Part shown: in pieces, positions 10,051-24,391 of the stretch
How positions within the stretch are numbered: the first letter of the stretch is position 1
How the letters are laid out: each line of letters begins with the position of its first letter
Assembly: GCF_000003605.2 (NCBI RefSeq)
Contig: NW_003122588.1
Span: 1-46,588, forward strand
Source of the DNA: Saccoglossus kowalevskii
Lineage: Eukaryota; Hemichordata; Enteropneusta; Harrimaniidae
Length of the DNA: 46,588 nucleotides
Reading direction: 5' to 3'
The notes under the pieces: model-generated
Database searches by the model: none
Told to the model about the DNA's origin: nothing
Seen by the model: only the letters and a program-made list of their open reading frames with translations
Translations under genes and position numbers: made by a program

Positions 10051-10930
10051 GGTTGGTTCCATCACATACATGTCAAAGATATGAGGCAACGTTCGTGCAT
10101 CATTTTTACTGTAATGTCAATTATTTATAGTAGAAAGACATTGAAATTTATGTATTTTTTTCAAATTCATGGAAAGTTTTCGATTTTGCTATTATTTTCA
10201 AAGAACAAGGTGTTGATGCGGTCGGCACATAGTGCGTTTTAGCTGTTAAATTACCGTAAAAAGTTGTTCAAAGTGAACGCAAAGTTGTACAAAGTGATTG
10301 CAAAGTTTGTAGATGTATATGCATGTTTGCCCTAACTTGTTGGCATATAGAAACCCGCAGTTGTAAAGTCAAAAAATGAATAAAAGCCAGATAAAAGCAG
10401 CCTATATGAGCAGAGTGTCATATGAGCTGATTGACTGTAAAAATGACAGAAAACAGAGTGCACAGTTGGTAAAAGCGTTCGAAACGTTGGCGTGGCTGCT
10501 TGTATATTTAACCTAAGTCATTGGCACGACAACCCCGCAGTAAAATTTTCAAAACATTAAGTAAATGTATAGAAAATGTCCTATATAGAAACAGATTATC
10601 GCCACTGGGAACCGACAATTCGAATACAAACAGCTTACAAAGTTGTGAAAACCGATTGCAAAGTTGGTAGATTCGATTGGGAATGTTACATATGATATTA
10701 TACTGACTGGTCCTATATTTGAAATTTCGAAAACAAGAATACATATTTCGTAAAATGCTGTTATAATAGCGTAGTGTTACTCGAAGCATGTAGAGGTCAT
10801 AGGTCAATTCAAGAAGTAACCTGTGCAAACGCTATCAATTTTAAAACAGTTTCAAACATTAAATAGCCATCAATTCAGGTAAATTTCAAATTACTTAAAC
10901 AATAGTGTGGGTAGGTGATCGAACAATGTC

Positions 10931-11006
10931 TAAAGTTAAGCTGATTCGGGCATGGTTAGTACTTGCATGGGAGACTACCTGAGTAAACCAGCTGGAGTAA
11001 ATTTTT
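10931..11006 (+). pseudogene. 5S-derived fragment, copy 12
   Basis: Consensus. The following CCATACCATAC and AGTAGTACAAAG marks link this unit to those of copies 39, 40 and 42. Confidence 0.88.
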
Positions 11007-11883
11007 GGTTGGTTCCATACCATACATGTCAAAGATATGAGGTAACGTTCGTGCATCATTTTTACTGTAATGTCAATTATTTATAGTAGAAAGACATTGA
11101 AATTTATGTATTTTTTTCAAATTCATGGAAAGTTTTCGATTTTCCCTATTATTTTCAAAGAACAAGTTGTTGATGCGGTCGGCACATAGTGTGTTTTAGC
11201 TGTTAAATTGCCGTAAAAGTTGTTCAAAGTGAACGCAAAGTAGTACAAAGTGATTGCAAAGTTTGTAGATGTATATGCATGTTTGACCTAACTTGTTGGC
11301 ATATAGAAACCCGCAGTTGTAAAGTCAAAAAATGAATAAAAGCCAGATAAAAGCAGCCTATATGAGCAGAGTGTCATATGAGATGATTGACTGTAAAAAT
11401 GACAGACAACAGAGTGCACAGTTGGTAAAAGCGTTCGAAACGTTGGCGTGGCTGCTTGTATATTTAACCTAAGTCATTGGCACGACAACCCCGCAGTAAA
11501 ATTTTCAAAACATTAAGTAAATGTATAGAAAATGTCCTATATAGAAACAGATTATCGCCACTGGAAACCGACAATTCGAATACAAACAGCTTACAAAGTT
11601 GTGAAAACCGATTGCAAAGTTGGTAGATTCGATTGGGAATGTTACATATGATATTATACTGACTGGTTCCTATATTTGAAATTTCGAAACAAGAATACAT
11701 ATTTCGTAAATGCTGTTAAATAGCGTAGTGTTACTCGAAGCATGTAAAGGTCATAGGTCAATTCAAGAAGTAACTGTGCAAACGCTATCAATTTTAAAAC
11801 AGTTTCAAACATTAAATAGCCATCAATTCAGGTAAATTTGAAATTCCTTAAACAATAGTGTTGGTAGGTGATCGAACAATGTT

Positions 11884-11959
11884 TAAAGTTAAGCTGAATA
11901 GGGCATGGTTAGTACTTGCATGGGAGACTACCTGAGTAAACCAGCTGGAGTAAATTTTT
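11884..11959 (+). pseudogene. 5S-derived fragment, copy 13
   Basis: GAATAGGGC variant like copy 6. The upstream 11.69-11.78 kb carries several private single-base deletions. Confidence 0.86.
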
Positions 11960-12837
11960 GGTTGGTTCCATCACATACATGTCAAAGATATGAGGCAACG
12001 TTCGTGCATCATTTTTACTGTAATGTCAATTATTTATAGTAGAAAGACATTGAAATTAATGTATTTTTTTCAAATTCATGGAAAGTTCTCGATTTTCCCT
12101 ATTATTTTCAAAGAACAAGGTGTTGATGCGGTCGGCACATAGTGCGTTTTAGCTGTTAAATTACCGTAAAAAGTTGTTCAAAGTGAACGCAAAGTTGTAC
12201 AAAGTGATTGCAAAGTTTGTAGATGTATATGCATGTTTGACCTAACTTGTTGGCATATAGAAACCCGCAGTTGTAAAGTCAAAAAATGAATAAAAGCCAG
12301 ATTAAAGCAGCCTATATGAGCAGAGTGTCACATGAGCTGATTGACTGTAAAAATGACAGAAAACAGAGTGCACAGTTGGTAAAAGCGTTCGAAACGTTGG
12401 CGTGGCTGCTTGTATATTTGTATATAGTCATTGGCACGACAACCCCGCAGTTAAATTTTCAAAACATTAAGTAAATGTATAGAAAATGTCCTATATAGAA
12501 ACAGATTATGGCCACTGGGAACCGACAATTCGAATACAAACAGCTTACAAAGTTGTGAAAACCGATTGCAAAGTTGGTAGATTCGATTGGGAATGTTACA
12601 TATGATATTATACTGACGGGTCCTATAGTTGAAAGTTCGAAAACAAGAATACATATTTCGTAAAATGCTGTATATAGCGTAGTGTACTCGAAGCATGTAG
12701 AGGTCATAGGTCAATTCAAGAAGTAACCTGTGCAAACGCTATCAATTTTAAAACAGTTTCAAACATTAAATAGCCATCAATTCAGGTAAATTTCGAAGTA
12801 CTTAAACAATAGTGTGGGTAGGTGATCGAACAATGTC

Positions 12838-12913
12838 TAAAGTTAAGCTGATTCGGGCATGGTTAGTACTTGCATGGGAGACTACCTGAGTAAACCAGCT
12901 GGAGTAAATTTTT
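12838..12913 (+). pseudogene. 5S-derived fragment, copy 14
   Basis: Consensus. The flank reads TTTCGAAGTACTT, shared with copy 18. Confidence 0.88.
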
Positions 12914-13794
12914 GGTTGGTTCCATCACATACATGTCAAAGATATGAGGTAACGTTCGTGCATCATTTTTACTGTAATGTCAATTATTTATAGTAGAAAG
13001 ACATTGAAATTTATGTATTTTTTTTCAAATTCATGGAAAGTTTTCGATTTTCCCTATTATTTTCAAAGAACAAGTTGTTGATGCGGTCGGCACATAGTGT
13101 GTTTTAGCTGTTAAATTACCGTAAAAGTTGTTCAAAGTGAACGCAAAGTTGTACAAAGTGATTGCAAAGTTTGTAGATGTATATGCATGTTTGACCTAAC
13201 TTGTTGGCATATAGAAACCCGCAGTTGTAAAGTCAAAAAATGAATAAAAGTCAGATAAAAGCAGCCTATATGAGCAGAGTGTCACATGAGCTGATTGACT
13301 GTAAAAATGATAGAAAACAGAGTGCACAGTTGGTAAAAGCGTTCAAAACGTTGGCGTGGCTGCTTGTATATTTAACCTAAGTCATTGGCACGACAACCCC
13401 GCAGTAAAATTTTCAAAACATTAAGTAAATGTATAGAAAATGTCCTATATAGAAACAGATTATCGCCACTGGGAACCGACAATTCGAATACAAACAGCTT
13501 ACAAAGTTGTGAAAACCGATTGCAAAGTTGGTAGATTCGATTGGGAATGTTACATATGATATTATACTGACGGGTCCTATATTTGAAATTTCGAAAACAA
13601 GAATACATATTTCGTAAAATGCTGTTATAATAGCGTAGTGTTACTCGAAGCATGTAGAGGTCATAGGTCAATTCAAGAAGTAACCTGTGCAAACGCTATC
13701 AATTTTAAAACAGTTTCAAACATTAAATAGCCATCAATTCAGGTAAATTTCAAATTACTTAAACAATAGTGTGGGTAGGTGATTGAACAATGTC

Positions 13795-13870
13795 TAAAGT
13801 TAAGCTGATTCGGGCATGGTTAGTACTTGCATGGGAGACTACCTGAGTAAACCAGCTGGAGTAAATTTTT
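13795..13870 (+). pseudogene. 5S-derived fragment, copy 15
   Basis: Consensus; the flank reads GTGATTGAAC, one change. Confidence 0.88.
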
Positions 13871-14749
13871 GGTTGGTTCCATCACATACATGTCAAAGAT
13901 ATGAGGTAACGTTCGTGCATCATTTTTACTGTAATGTCAATTATTTATAGTAGAAAGACATTGAAATTTATGTATTTTTTTTCAAATTCATGGAAAGTTT
14001 TCGATTTTCCCTATTATTTTCAAAGAACAAGTTGTTGATGCGGTCGGCACATAGTGCGTTTTAGCTGTTAAATTACCGTAAAAAGTTGTTCAAAGTGAAC
14101 GCAAAGTTGTACAAAGTGATTGCAAAGTTTGTAGATGTATATGCATGTTTGACCTAACTTGTTGGCATATAGAAACCCGCAGTTGTAAAGTCAAAAAATG
14201 AATAAAAGTCAGATAAAAGCAGCCTATATGAGCAGAGTGTCACATGAGCTGATTGACTGTAAAAATGATAGAAAACAGAGTGCACAGTTGGTAAAAGCGT
14301 TCAAAACGTTGGCGTGGCTGCTTGTATATTTAACCTAAGTCATTGGCACGACACCCCGCAGTAAAATTTTCAAAACATTAAGTAATGTATAGAAATGTCC
14401 TATATAGAAACAGATTATCGCCACTGGGAACCGACAATTCGAATACAAACAGCTTACAAAGTTGTGAAAACCGATTGCAAAGTTGGTCGATTCGATTGGG
14501 AATGTTACATATGATATTATACTGACTGGTCCTATAGTTGAAAGTTCGAAAACAAGAATACATATTTCGTAAAATGCTGTTAAAATAGAGTAGTTTTACT
14601 CGAAGTATGTAAAGGTCATAGGTCAATTCAAGAAGCAACTTGTGCAAACGCTATCAATTTTAAAACAGTTTCAAACATTAAATAGCCATCAATTCAGGTA
14701 AATTTCAAATTACTTAAACAATAGTGTGGGTAGGTGATCGAACAATGTC

Positions 14750-14825
14750 TAAAGTTAAGCTGATTCGGGCATGGTTAGTACTTGCATGGGAGACTACCTG
14801 AGTGAACCAGCTGGAGTAAATTTTT
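14750..14825 (+). pseudogene. 5S-derived fragment, copy 16
   Basis: GTGAACCAG replaces GTAAACCAG. Together with GGTCGATTCG, GAAGTATG and GCATTATTTTT marks, this makes the unit a sister of copy 2, 13.4 kb away. Confidence 0.87.
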
Positions 14826-15708
14826 GGTTGGTTCCATCACATACATGTCAAAGATATGAGGCAACGTTCGTGCATTATTTTTACTGTAATGTCAATTATT
14901 TATAGTAGAAAGACATTGAAATTTATGTATTTTTTTTTCAAATTCATGGAAAGTTTTCGATTTTCCCTATTATTTTCAAAGAACAAGTTGTTGATGCGGT
15001 CGGCACATAGTGCGTTTTAGCTGTTAAATTACCGTAAAAAGTTGTTCAAAGTGAACGCAAAGTTGTACAAAGTGATTGCAAAGTTTGTAGATGTATATGC
15101 ATGTTTGACCTAACTTGTTGGCATATAGAAACCCGCAGTTGTAAAGTCAAAAAATGAATAAAAGCCAGATAAAAGCAGCCTATATGAGCAGAGTGTCATA
15201 TGAGCTGATTGACTGTAAAAATGATAGAAAACAGAGTGCACAGTTGGTAAAAGCGTTCGAAACGTTGGCGTGGCTGCTTGTATATTTAACCTAAGTCATT
15301 GGCACGACAACCCCGCAGTAAAATTTTCAAAACATTAAGTAAATGTATAGAAAATGTCCTATATAGAAACAGATTATCGCCACTGGGAACCGACAATTCG
15401 AATACAAACAGCTTACAAAGTTGTGAAAACCGATTGCAAAGTTGGTAGATTCGATTGGGAATGTTACATATGATATTATACTGACGGGTCCTATAGTTGA
15501 AATTTCGAAAACAAGAATACATATTTCGTAAAATGCTGTTAAAATAGCGTAGTGTTACTCGAAGCATGTAGAGGTCATAGGTCAATTCAAGAAGTAACCT
15601 GTGCAAACGCTATCAATTTTAAAACAGTTTCAAACATTAAATAGCCATCAATTCAGGTAAATTTCAAATTACTTAAACAATAGTGTGGGTAGGTGATCGA
15701 AAAATGTC

Positions 15709-15784
15709 TAAAGTTAAGCTGATTCGGGCATGGTTAGTACTTGCATGGGAGACTACCTGAGTAAACCAGCTGGAGTAAATTTTT
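15709..15784 (+). pseudogene. 5S-derived fragment, copy 17
   Basis: Consensus; preceded by CGAAAAATG instead of CGAACAATG. Confidence 0.88.
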
Positions 15785-16665
15785 GGTTGGTTCCATCACA
15801 TACATGTCAAAGATATGAGGTAACGTTCGTGCATCATTTTTACTGTAATGTCAATTATTTATAGTAGAAAGACATTGAAATTTATGTATTTTTTTCAAAT
15901 TCATGGAAAGTTTTCGATTTTCCCTATTATTTTCAAAGAACAAGTTGTTGATGCGGTCGGCACATAGTGCGTTTTAGCTGTTAAATTACCGTAAAAAGTT
16001 GTTCAAAGTGAACGCAAAGTTGTACAAAGTGATTGCAAAGTTTGTAGATGTATATGCATGTTTGACCTAACTTGTTGGCATATAGAAACCCGCAGTTGTA
16101 AAGTCAAAAAATGAATAAAAGTCAGATAAAAGCAGCCTATATGAGCAGAGTGTCACATGAGCTGATTGACTGTAAAAATGATAGAAAACAGAGTGCACAG
16201 TTGGTAAAAGCGTTCAAAACGTTGGCGTGGCTGCTTATATATTTAACCTAAGTCATTGGCACGACAACCCCGCAGTAAAATTTTCAAAACATTAAGTAAA
16301 TGTATAGAAAATGTCCTATATAGAAACAGATTATCGCCACTGGGAACCGACAATTCGAATACAAACAGCTTACAAAGTTGTGAAAACCGATTGCAAAGTT
16401 GGTAGATTCGATTGGGAATGTTACATATGATATTATACTGACGGGTCCTATATTTGAAATTTCGAAAACAAGAATACATATTTCGTAAAATGCTGTTATA
16501 ATAGCGTAGTGTTACTCGAAGCATGTAGAGGTCATAGGTCAATTCAAGAAGTAACCTGTGCAAACGCTATCAATTTTAAAACAGTTTCAAACATTAAATA
16601 GCCATCAATTCAGGTAAATTTCGAAGTACTTAAACAATAGTGTGGGTAGGTGATCGAACAATGTC

Positions 16666-16741
16666 TAAAGTTAAGCTGATTCGGGCATGGTTAGTACTTG
16701 CATGGGAGACTACCTGAGTAAACCAGCTGGAGTAAATTTTT
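16666..16741 (+). pseudogene. 5S-derived fragment, copy 18
   Basis: Consensus; shares the TTTCGAAGTACTT upstream flank with copy 14. Confidence 0.88.
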
Positions 16742-17623
16742 GGTTGGTTCCATCACATACATGTCAAAGATATGAGGTAACGTTCGTGCATCATTTTTAC
16801 TGTAATGTCAATTATTTATAGTAGAACGACATTGAAATTTATGTATTTTTTTTCAAATTCATGGAAAGTTTTCGATTTTCCCTATTATTTTCAAAGAACA
16901 AGTTGTTGATGCGGTCGGCACATAGTGTGTTTTAGCTGTTAAATTACCGTAAAAAGTTGTTCAAAGTGAACGCAAAGTTGTACAAAGTGATTGCAAAGTT
17001 TGTAGATGTAATTGCATGTTTGACCTAACTTGTTGGCATATAGAAACCCGCAGTTGTAAAGTCAAAAAATGAATAAAAGCCAGATAAAAGCAGCCTATAT
17101 GAGCAGAGTGTCACATGAGCTGATTGACTGTAAAAATGACAGAAAACCGAGTGCACAGTTACTAAAAGCGTTCGAAACGTTGGCATGGCTGCTTGTATAT
17201 TAAACCTACGTCATTGGCACGACAACCCCGCAGTTAAATTTTCAAAACATTAAGTAAATGTATAGAAAATGTCCTATATAGAAACAGATTATCGCCACTG
17301 GGAACCGACAATTCGAATACAAACAGCTTACAAAGTTGTGAAAACCGATTGCAAAGTTGGTAGATTCGATTGGGAATGTTACATATGATATTATACTGAC
17401 GGGTCCTATAGTTGAAAGTTCGAAAACAAGAATACATATTTCGTAAAATGCCGTTAAAATAGAGTAGTTTTACTCGAAGCATGTAAAGGTCATAGGTCAA
17501 TTCAAGAAGTAACTTGTGCAAACGCTATCAATTTTAAAACAGTTTCAAACATTAAATAGCCATCAATTCAGGTAAATTTCAAATTACTTAAACAATAGTG
17601 TGGGTAGGTGATCGAACAATGTC

Positions 17624-17699
17624 TAAATTTAAGCTGATTCGGGTATGGTTAGTACTTGCATGGGAGACTACCTGAGTAAACCAGCTGGAGTAAATTTTT
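17624..17699 (+). pseudogene. 5S-derived fragment, copy 19
   Basis: Box A is changed to AAATTTAAGC (shared with copy 22), and the copy has the GGGTATGG mark. Confidence 0.86.
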
Positions 17700-18174
17700 G
17701 GTTGGTTCCATCACATACATGTCAAAGATATGAGGCAACGTTCGTGCATCATTTTTACTGTAATGTCAATTATTTATAGTAGAAAGACATTGCAATTTAT
17801 GTATTTTTTTCAAATTCATGGAAAGTTTTCGATTTTCCCTATTATTTTCAAAGAACAAGGTGTTGATGCGGTCGGCACATAGTGCGTTTTAGCTGTTAAA
17901 TTACCGTAAAAAGTTGTTCAAAGTGAACGCAAAGCTGTACAAAGTGATTGCAAAGTTTGTAGATGTATATGCATGTTTGACCTAACTTGTTGGCATATAG
18001 AAACCCGCAGTTGTAAAGTCAAAAAATGAATAAAGCCAGATAAAAGCAGCCTATATGAGCAGAGTGTCACATGAGCTGATTGACTGTAAAAATGACAGAA
18101 AAACCGAGTGCACAGTTGGTAAAAGCGTTCGAAACGTTGGCATGGCTGCTTGTATATTAAACCTACGTCATTGG

Positions 18175-18420
18175 CACGACACCCCGCAGTTAAATTTTCA
18201 AACATTAAGTAAATGTATAGAAAATGTCCTATATAGAACAGATATCGCCACTGGGAACCGACAATTCGAATACAACAGCTTACAAAGTTGTGAAACCGAT
18301 TGCAAAGTTGGTAGATTCGATTGGGAATTGTTACATAATGAATATTATACTGACGGGTCTATAGTGAAAGTCGATACAGAATACATATTTCGTAAAATGC
18401 CGTTAAAATAGCGTTGTGTA
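18175..18420. other. Cluster of private indels, high density
   Basis: About a dozen single-base losses or gains in 250 bases (for example GACACCCCGC, TATAGAACAGATATCGCC, GGGAATTGTTACATAATG). They open a 118-codon + strand frame at 18055-18411 that no other unit has. Most likely a poorly polished stretch; the frame is judged spurious. Confidence 0.65.
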
Positions 18421-18571
18421 CTCGAAGCATGTAGAGGTCGTAGGTCAATTCAAGAAGTAACTTGTGCAAACGCTATCAATTTTAAAACAGTTTCAAACAT
18501 TAAATAGCCATCAATTCAGGTAATTTTGAAATTACTTAAACAATAGTGTGGGTAGGTGATCGAACAATGTC

Positions 18572-18647
18572 TAAAGTTAAGCTGATTCGGGCATGGTTAG
18601 TACTTGCATGGGAGACTACCTGAGTAAACCGGCTGGAGTAAATTTTT
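18572..18647 (+). pseudogene. 5S-derived fragment, copy 20
   Basis: AAACCGGCTGG replaces AAACCAGCTGG; otherwise consensus. This copy lies just after the 18.2-18.4 kb indel cluster. Confidence 0.87.
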
Positions 18648-19528
18648 GGTTGGTTCCATCACATACATGTCAAAAATATGAGGCAACGTTCGTGCATCAT
18701 TTTTACTGTAATGTCAATTATTTATAGTAGACAGACATTGCAACTTATGTATTGTTTTTCAAATTCATGGAAAGTTTTCGATTTTCCCTATTATTTTCAA
18801 AGAACAAGGTGTTGATGCGGTCGGCACATAGTGCGTTTTAGCTGTTAAATTACCGGAAAAAGTTGTTCAAAGTGAACGCAAAGTTGTACAAAGTGATTGC
18901 AAAGTTTGTAGATGTATATGCATGTTTGACCTAACTTGTTGGCATATAGAAACCCGCAGTTGTAAAGTCAAAAAATGAATAAAAGCCAGATAAAAGCAGC
19001 CTATATGAGCAGAGTGTCACATGAGCTGATTGACTGTAAAAATGACAGAAAACCGAGTGCACAGTTGGTAAAAGCGTTCGAAACGTTGGCATGGCTGCTT
19101 GTATATTAAACCTACGTCATTGGCACGACAACCCCGCAGTTAAATTTTCAAAACATTAAGTAAATGTATAGAAATGTCCTATATAGAAACAGATTATCGC
19201 CACTGGGAACCGACAATTCGAATACAAACAGCTTACAAAGTTGTGAAAACCGATTGCAAAGTTGGTAGATTCGATTGGGAATGTTACATATGATATTATA
19301 CTGACGGGTCCTATAGTTGAAAGTTCGAAAACAAGAATACATATTTCGTAAAATGCCGTTAAAATAGAGTAGTTTTACTCGAAGCATGTAAAGGTCATAG
19401 GTCAATTCAAGAAGTAACTTGTGCAAACGCTATCAATTTTAAAACAGTTTCAAACATTAAATAGCCATCAATTCAGGTAAATTTCAAATTACTTAAACAA
19501 TAGTGTGGTTAGGTGATCGAACAATGTC

Positions 19529-19604
19529 TAAAGTTAAGCTGATTCGGGTATGGTTAGTACTTGCATGGGAGACTACCTGAGTAAACCAGCTGGAGTAAAT
19601 TTTT
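19529..19604 (+). pseudogene. 5S-derived fragment, copy 21
   Basis: GGGTATGG subtype; the flank reads GTGGTTAGG. Confidence 0.87.
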
Positions 19605-20485
19605 GGTTGGTTCCATCACATACATGTCAAAGATATGAGGCAACGTTCGTGCATCATTTTTACTGTAATGTCAATTATTTATAGTAGAAAGACATTGAAA
19701 TTTATGTATTTTTTTCAAATTCATGGAAAGTTTTCGATTTTCCCTATTATTTTCAAAGAACAAGTTGTTGATGCGGTCGGCACATAGTGCGTTTTAGCTG
19801 TTAAATTACCGTAAAAAGTTGTTCAAAGTGAAAGCAAAGTTGTACAAAGTGATTGCAAGGTTTGTAGATGTATATGCATGTTTGACCTAACTTGTTGGCA
19901 TATAGAAACCCGCAGTTGTAAAGTCAAAAATTGAATAAAAGCCAGATAAAAGCAGCCTATATGAGCAGAGTGTCACATGAGCTGATTGACTGTAAAAATG
20001 ACAGAAAACCGAGTGCACAGTTGGTAAAAGCGTTCGAAACGTTGGCATGGCTGCTTGTATATTAAACCTACGTCATTGGCACGACAACCCCGCAGTTAAA
20101 TTTTCAAAACATTAAGTAAATGTATAGAAAATGTCCTATATAGAAACAGATTATCGCCACTGGGAACCGACAATTCGAATACAAACAGCTTACAAAGTTG
20201 TGAAAACCGATTGCAAAGTTGGTAGATTCGATTGGGAATGTTACATATGATATTATACTGACGGGTCCTATAGTTGAAAGTTCGAAAACAAGAATACATA
20301 TTTCGTAAAATGCCGTTAAAATAGAGTAGTTTTACTCGAAGCATGTAAAGGTCATAGGTCAATTCAAGAAGTAACTTGTGCAAATGCTATCAATTTTAAA
20401 ACAGTTTCAAACATTAAATAGCCATTAATTCAGGTAAATTTCAAATTACTTAAACAATAGCGTGGGTAGGTGATCGAACAATGTC

Positions 20486-20561
20486 TAAATTTAAGCTGAT
20501 TCGGGCATGGTTAGTACTTGCATGGGAGACAACCTGAGTAAACCAGCTGGAGTAAATTTTT
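20486..20561 (+). pseudogene. 5S-derived fragment, copy 22
   Basis: AAATTTAAGC box A variant and GAGACAACC in box C. Confidence 0.86.
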
Positions 20562-21442
20562 GGTTGGTTCCATCACATACATGTCAAAGATATGAGGCAA
20601 CGTTCGTGCATCATTTTTACTGTAATGTCAATTATTTATAGTAGAAAGACATTGCAATTTATGTATTTTTTTCAAATTCATGGAAAGTTTTCGATTTTCC
20701 CTATTATTTTCAAAGAACAAGGTGTTGATGCGGTCGGCACATAGTGCGTTTTAGCTGTTAAATTACCGTAAAAAGTTGTTCAAAGTGAACGCAAAGTTGT
20801 ACAAAGTGATTGCAAAGTTTGTAGATGTATATGCATGTTTGACCTAACTTGTTGGCATATAGAAACCCGCAGTTGTAAAGTCAAAAAATGAATAAAAGCC
20901 AGATAAAAGCAGCCTATATGAGCAGAGTGTCACATGAGCTGATTGACTGTAAAAATGACAGAAAACCGAGTGCACAGTTACTAAAAGCGTTCGAAACGTT
21001 GGCATGGCTGCTTGTATATTAAACCTACGTCATTGGCACGACAACCCCGCAGTTAAATTTTCAAAACATTAAGTAAATGTATAGAAAATGTCCTATATAG
21101 AAACAGATTATCGCCACTGGGAACCGACAATTCGAATACAAACAGCTTACAAAGTTGTGAAAACCGATTGCAAAGTTGGTAGATTCGATTGGGAATGTTA
21201 CATATGATATTATACTGACGGTTCCTATAGTTGAAAGTTCGAAAACAAGAATACATATTTCGTAAAATGCCGTTAAAATAGAGTAGTTTTACTCGAAGCA
21301 TGTAAAGGTCATAGGTCAATTCAAGAAGTAACTTGTGCAAACGCTATCAATTTTAAAACAGTTTCAAACATTAAATAGCCATCAATTCAGGTAAATTTCA
21401 AATTACTTAAACAATAGTGTGGGTAGGTGATCGAACAATGTC

Positions 21443-21518
21443 TAAAGTTAAGCTGATTCCGGTATGGTTAGTACTTGCATGGGAGACTACCTGAGTAAAC
21501 CAGCTGGAGTACATTTTT
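21443..21518 (+). pseudogene. 5S-derived fragment, copy 23
   Basis: GATTCCGGTATGG and GTACATTTTT variants. Confidence 0.86.
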
Positions 21519-22399
21519 GGTTGGTTCCATCACATACATGTCAAAGATATGAGGCAACGTTCGTGCATCATTTTTACTGTAATGTCAATTATTTATAGTA
21601 GAAAGACATTGCAATTTATGTATTTTTTTCAAATTCATGGAAAGTTTTCGATTTTCCCTATTATTTTCAAAGAACAAGGTGTTGATGCGGTCGGCACATA
21701 GTGCGTTTTAGCTGTTAAATTACCGTAAAAAGTTGTTCAAAGTGAACGCAAAGTTGTACAAAGTGATTGCAAAGTTTGTAGATGTATATGCATGTTTGAC
21801 CTAACTTGTTGGCATATAGAAACCCGCAGTTGTAAAGTCAAAAAATGAATAAAAGCCAGATAAAAGCAGCCTATATGAGCAGAGTGTCACATGAGCTGAT
21901 TGACTGTAAAAATGACAGAAAACCGAGTGCACAGTTACTAAAAGCGTTCGAAACGTTGGCATGGCTGCTTGTATATTAAACCTACGTCATTGGCACGACA
22001 ACCCCGCAGTTAAATTTTCAAAACATTAAGTAAATGTATAGAAAATGTCCTATATAGAAACAGATTATCGCCACTGGGAACCGACAATTCGAATACAAAC
22101 AGCTTACAAAGTTGTGAAAACCGATTGCAAAGTTGGTAGATTCGATTGGGAATGTTACATATGATATTATACTGACGGGTCCTATAGTTGAAAGTTCGAA
22201 AACAAGAATACATATTTCGTAAAATGCCGTTAAAATAGAGTAGTTTTACTCGAAGCATGTAAAGGTCATAGGTCAATTCAAGAAGTAACTTGTGCAAACG
22301 CTATCAATTTTAAAACAGTTTCAAACATTAAATAGCCATCAATTCAGGTAAATTTCAAATTACTTAAACAATAGTGTGGGTAGGTGATCGAACAATGTC

Positions 22400-22475
22400 T
22401 AAAGTTAAGCTGATTCTGGTATGGTTAGTACTTGCATGGGAGACTACCTGAGTAAACCAGCTGGAGTAAATTTTT
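22400..22475 (+). pseudogene. 5S-derived fragment, copy 24
   Basis: GATTCTGGTATGG variant; box C consensus. Confidence 0.87.
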
Positions 22476-23358
22476 GGTTGGTTCCATCACATACATGTCA
22501 AAGATATGAGGCAACGTTCGTGCATCATTTTTACTGTAATGTCAATTATTTATAGTAGAAAGACATTGCAATTTATGTATTTTTTTTTCAAATTCATGGA
22601 AAGTTTTCGATTTTCCCTATTATTTTCAAAGAACAAGTTGTTGATGCGGTCGGCACATAGTGCGTTTTAGCTGTTAAATTACCGTAAAAGGTTGTTCAAA
22701 GTGAACGCAAAGTTGTACAAAGTGATTGCAAAGTTTGTAGATGTATATGCATGTTTGACCTAACTTGTTGGCATATAGAAACCCGCAGTTGTAAAGTCAA
22801 AAAATGAATAAAAGCCAGATAAAAGCTACCTTTATGAGCAGAGTGTCATATGAGCTGATTGACTGTAAAAATGATAGAAAACAGAGTGCACAGTTGGTAA
22901 AAGCGTTCGAAAAGTTGGCGTGGCTGCTTGTATATTTAACCTAAGTCATTGGCACGACAACCCCGCAGTAAAATTTTCAAAACATTAAGTAAATGTATAG
23001 AAAATGTCCTATATAGAAACAGATTATCGCCACTGGGAACCGACATTTCCAATACAAACAGCTTACAAAGTTGTGAAAACCGATTGCAAAGTTGGTAGAT
23101 TCGATTGGGAATGTTACATATGATATTATACTGACGGGTCCTATATTTGAAATTTCGAAAACAAGAATACATATTTCGTAAAATGCTGTTAAAATAGCGT
23201 AGTGTTACTCGAAGCATGTAGAGGTCATAGGTCAATTCAAGAAGTAACCTGTGCAAACGCTATCAATTTTAAAACAGTTTCAAACATTAAATAGCCATCA
23301 ATTCAGGTAAATTTCAAATTACTTAAACAATAGTGTGGGTAGGTGATCGAACAATGTC

Positions 23359-23434
23359 TAAAGTTAAGCTGATTCGGGCATGGTTAGTACTTGCATGGGA
23401 GACTACCTGAGTAAACCAGCTGGAGTAAATTTTT
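23359..23434 (+). pseudogene. 5S-derived fragment, copy 25
   Basis: Consensus; begins a new subtype patch marked by GAGGTAACG downstream. Confidence 0.88.
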
Positions 23435-24315
23435 GGTTGGTTCCATCACATACATGTCAAAGATATGAGGTAACGTTCGTGCATCATTTTTACTGTAATG
23501 TCAATTATTTAGAGTAGAAAGACATTGAAATTTATGTATTTTTTTTCAAATTCATGGAAAGTTTTCGATTTTCCCTATTATTTTCAAAGAACAAGTTGTT
23601 GATGCGGTCGGCACATAGTGTGTTTTAGCTGTTAAATTACCGTAAAAGTTGTTCAAAGTGAACGCAAAGTTGTACAAAGTGATTGCAAAGTTTGTAGATG
23701 TAATTGCATGTTTGACCTAACTTGTTGGCATATAGAAACCCGCAGTTGTAAAGTCAAAAAATGAATAAAAGCCAAATAAAAGCAGCCTATATGAGGAGAG
23801 TGTCACATGAGCTGATTGACTGTAAAAATGACAGAAAACAGAGTGCACAGTTGGTAAAAGCGTTCGAAACGTTGGCGTGGCTGCTTGTATATTTAACCTA
23901 AGTCATTGGCACGACAACCCCGCAGTAAAATTTTCAAAACATTAAGTAAATGTATAGAAAATGTCCTATATAGAAACAGATTATCGCCACTGGGAACCGA
24001 CAATTCGAATACAAACAGCTTACAAAGTTGTGAAAACCGATTGCAAAGTTGGTAGATTCGATTGGGAATGTTACATATGATATTATACTGACGGGTCCTA
24101 TATTTGAAATTTCGAAAACAAGAATACATATTTCGTAAAATGCTGTTAAAATAGCGTAGTGTTACTCGAAGCATGTAGAGGTCATAGGTCAATTCAAGAA
24201 GTAACCTGTGCAAACGCTATCAATTTTAAAACAGTTTCAAACATTAAATAGCCATCAATTCAGGTAAATTTCAAATTACTTAAACAATAGTGTGGGTAGG
24301 TGATCGAACAATGTC

Positions 24316-24391
24316 TAAAGTTAAGCTAATTCGGGCATGGTTAGTACTTGCATGGGAGACTACCTGAGTAAACCAGCTGGAGTAAATTTTT
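24316..24391 (+). pseudogene. 5S-derived fragment, copy 26
   Basis: AAGCTAATTCGGG replaces AAGCTGATTCGGG. Confidence 0.87.

Noticed and set aside
22010-22297. Minus-strand open frames of 95-106 codons recurring in most units (example given)
   Set aside because: They lie across segments B, C and the tail of a homogeneous satellite, so repetition is expected without selection. Differences between copies change amino acids freely (for example KLLYFN and TLRYFN), the frame breaks or shifts in several units, and no domain is recognisable.
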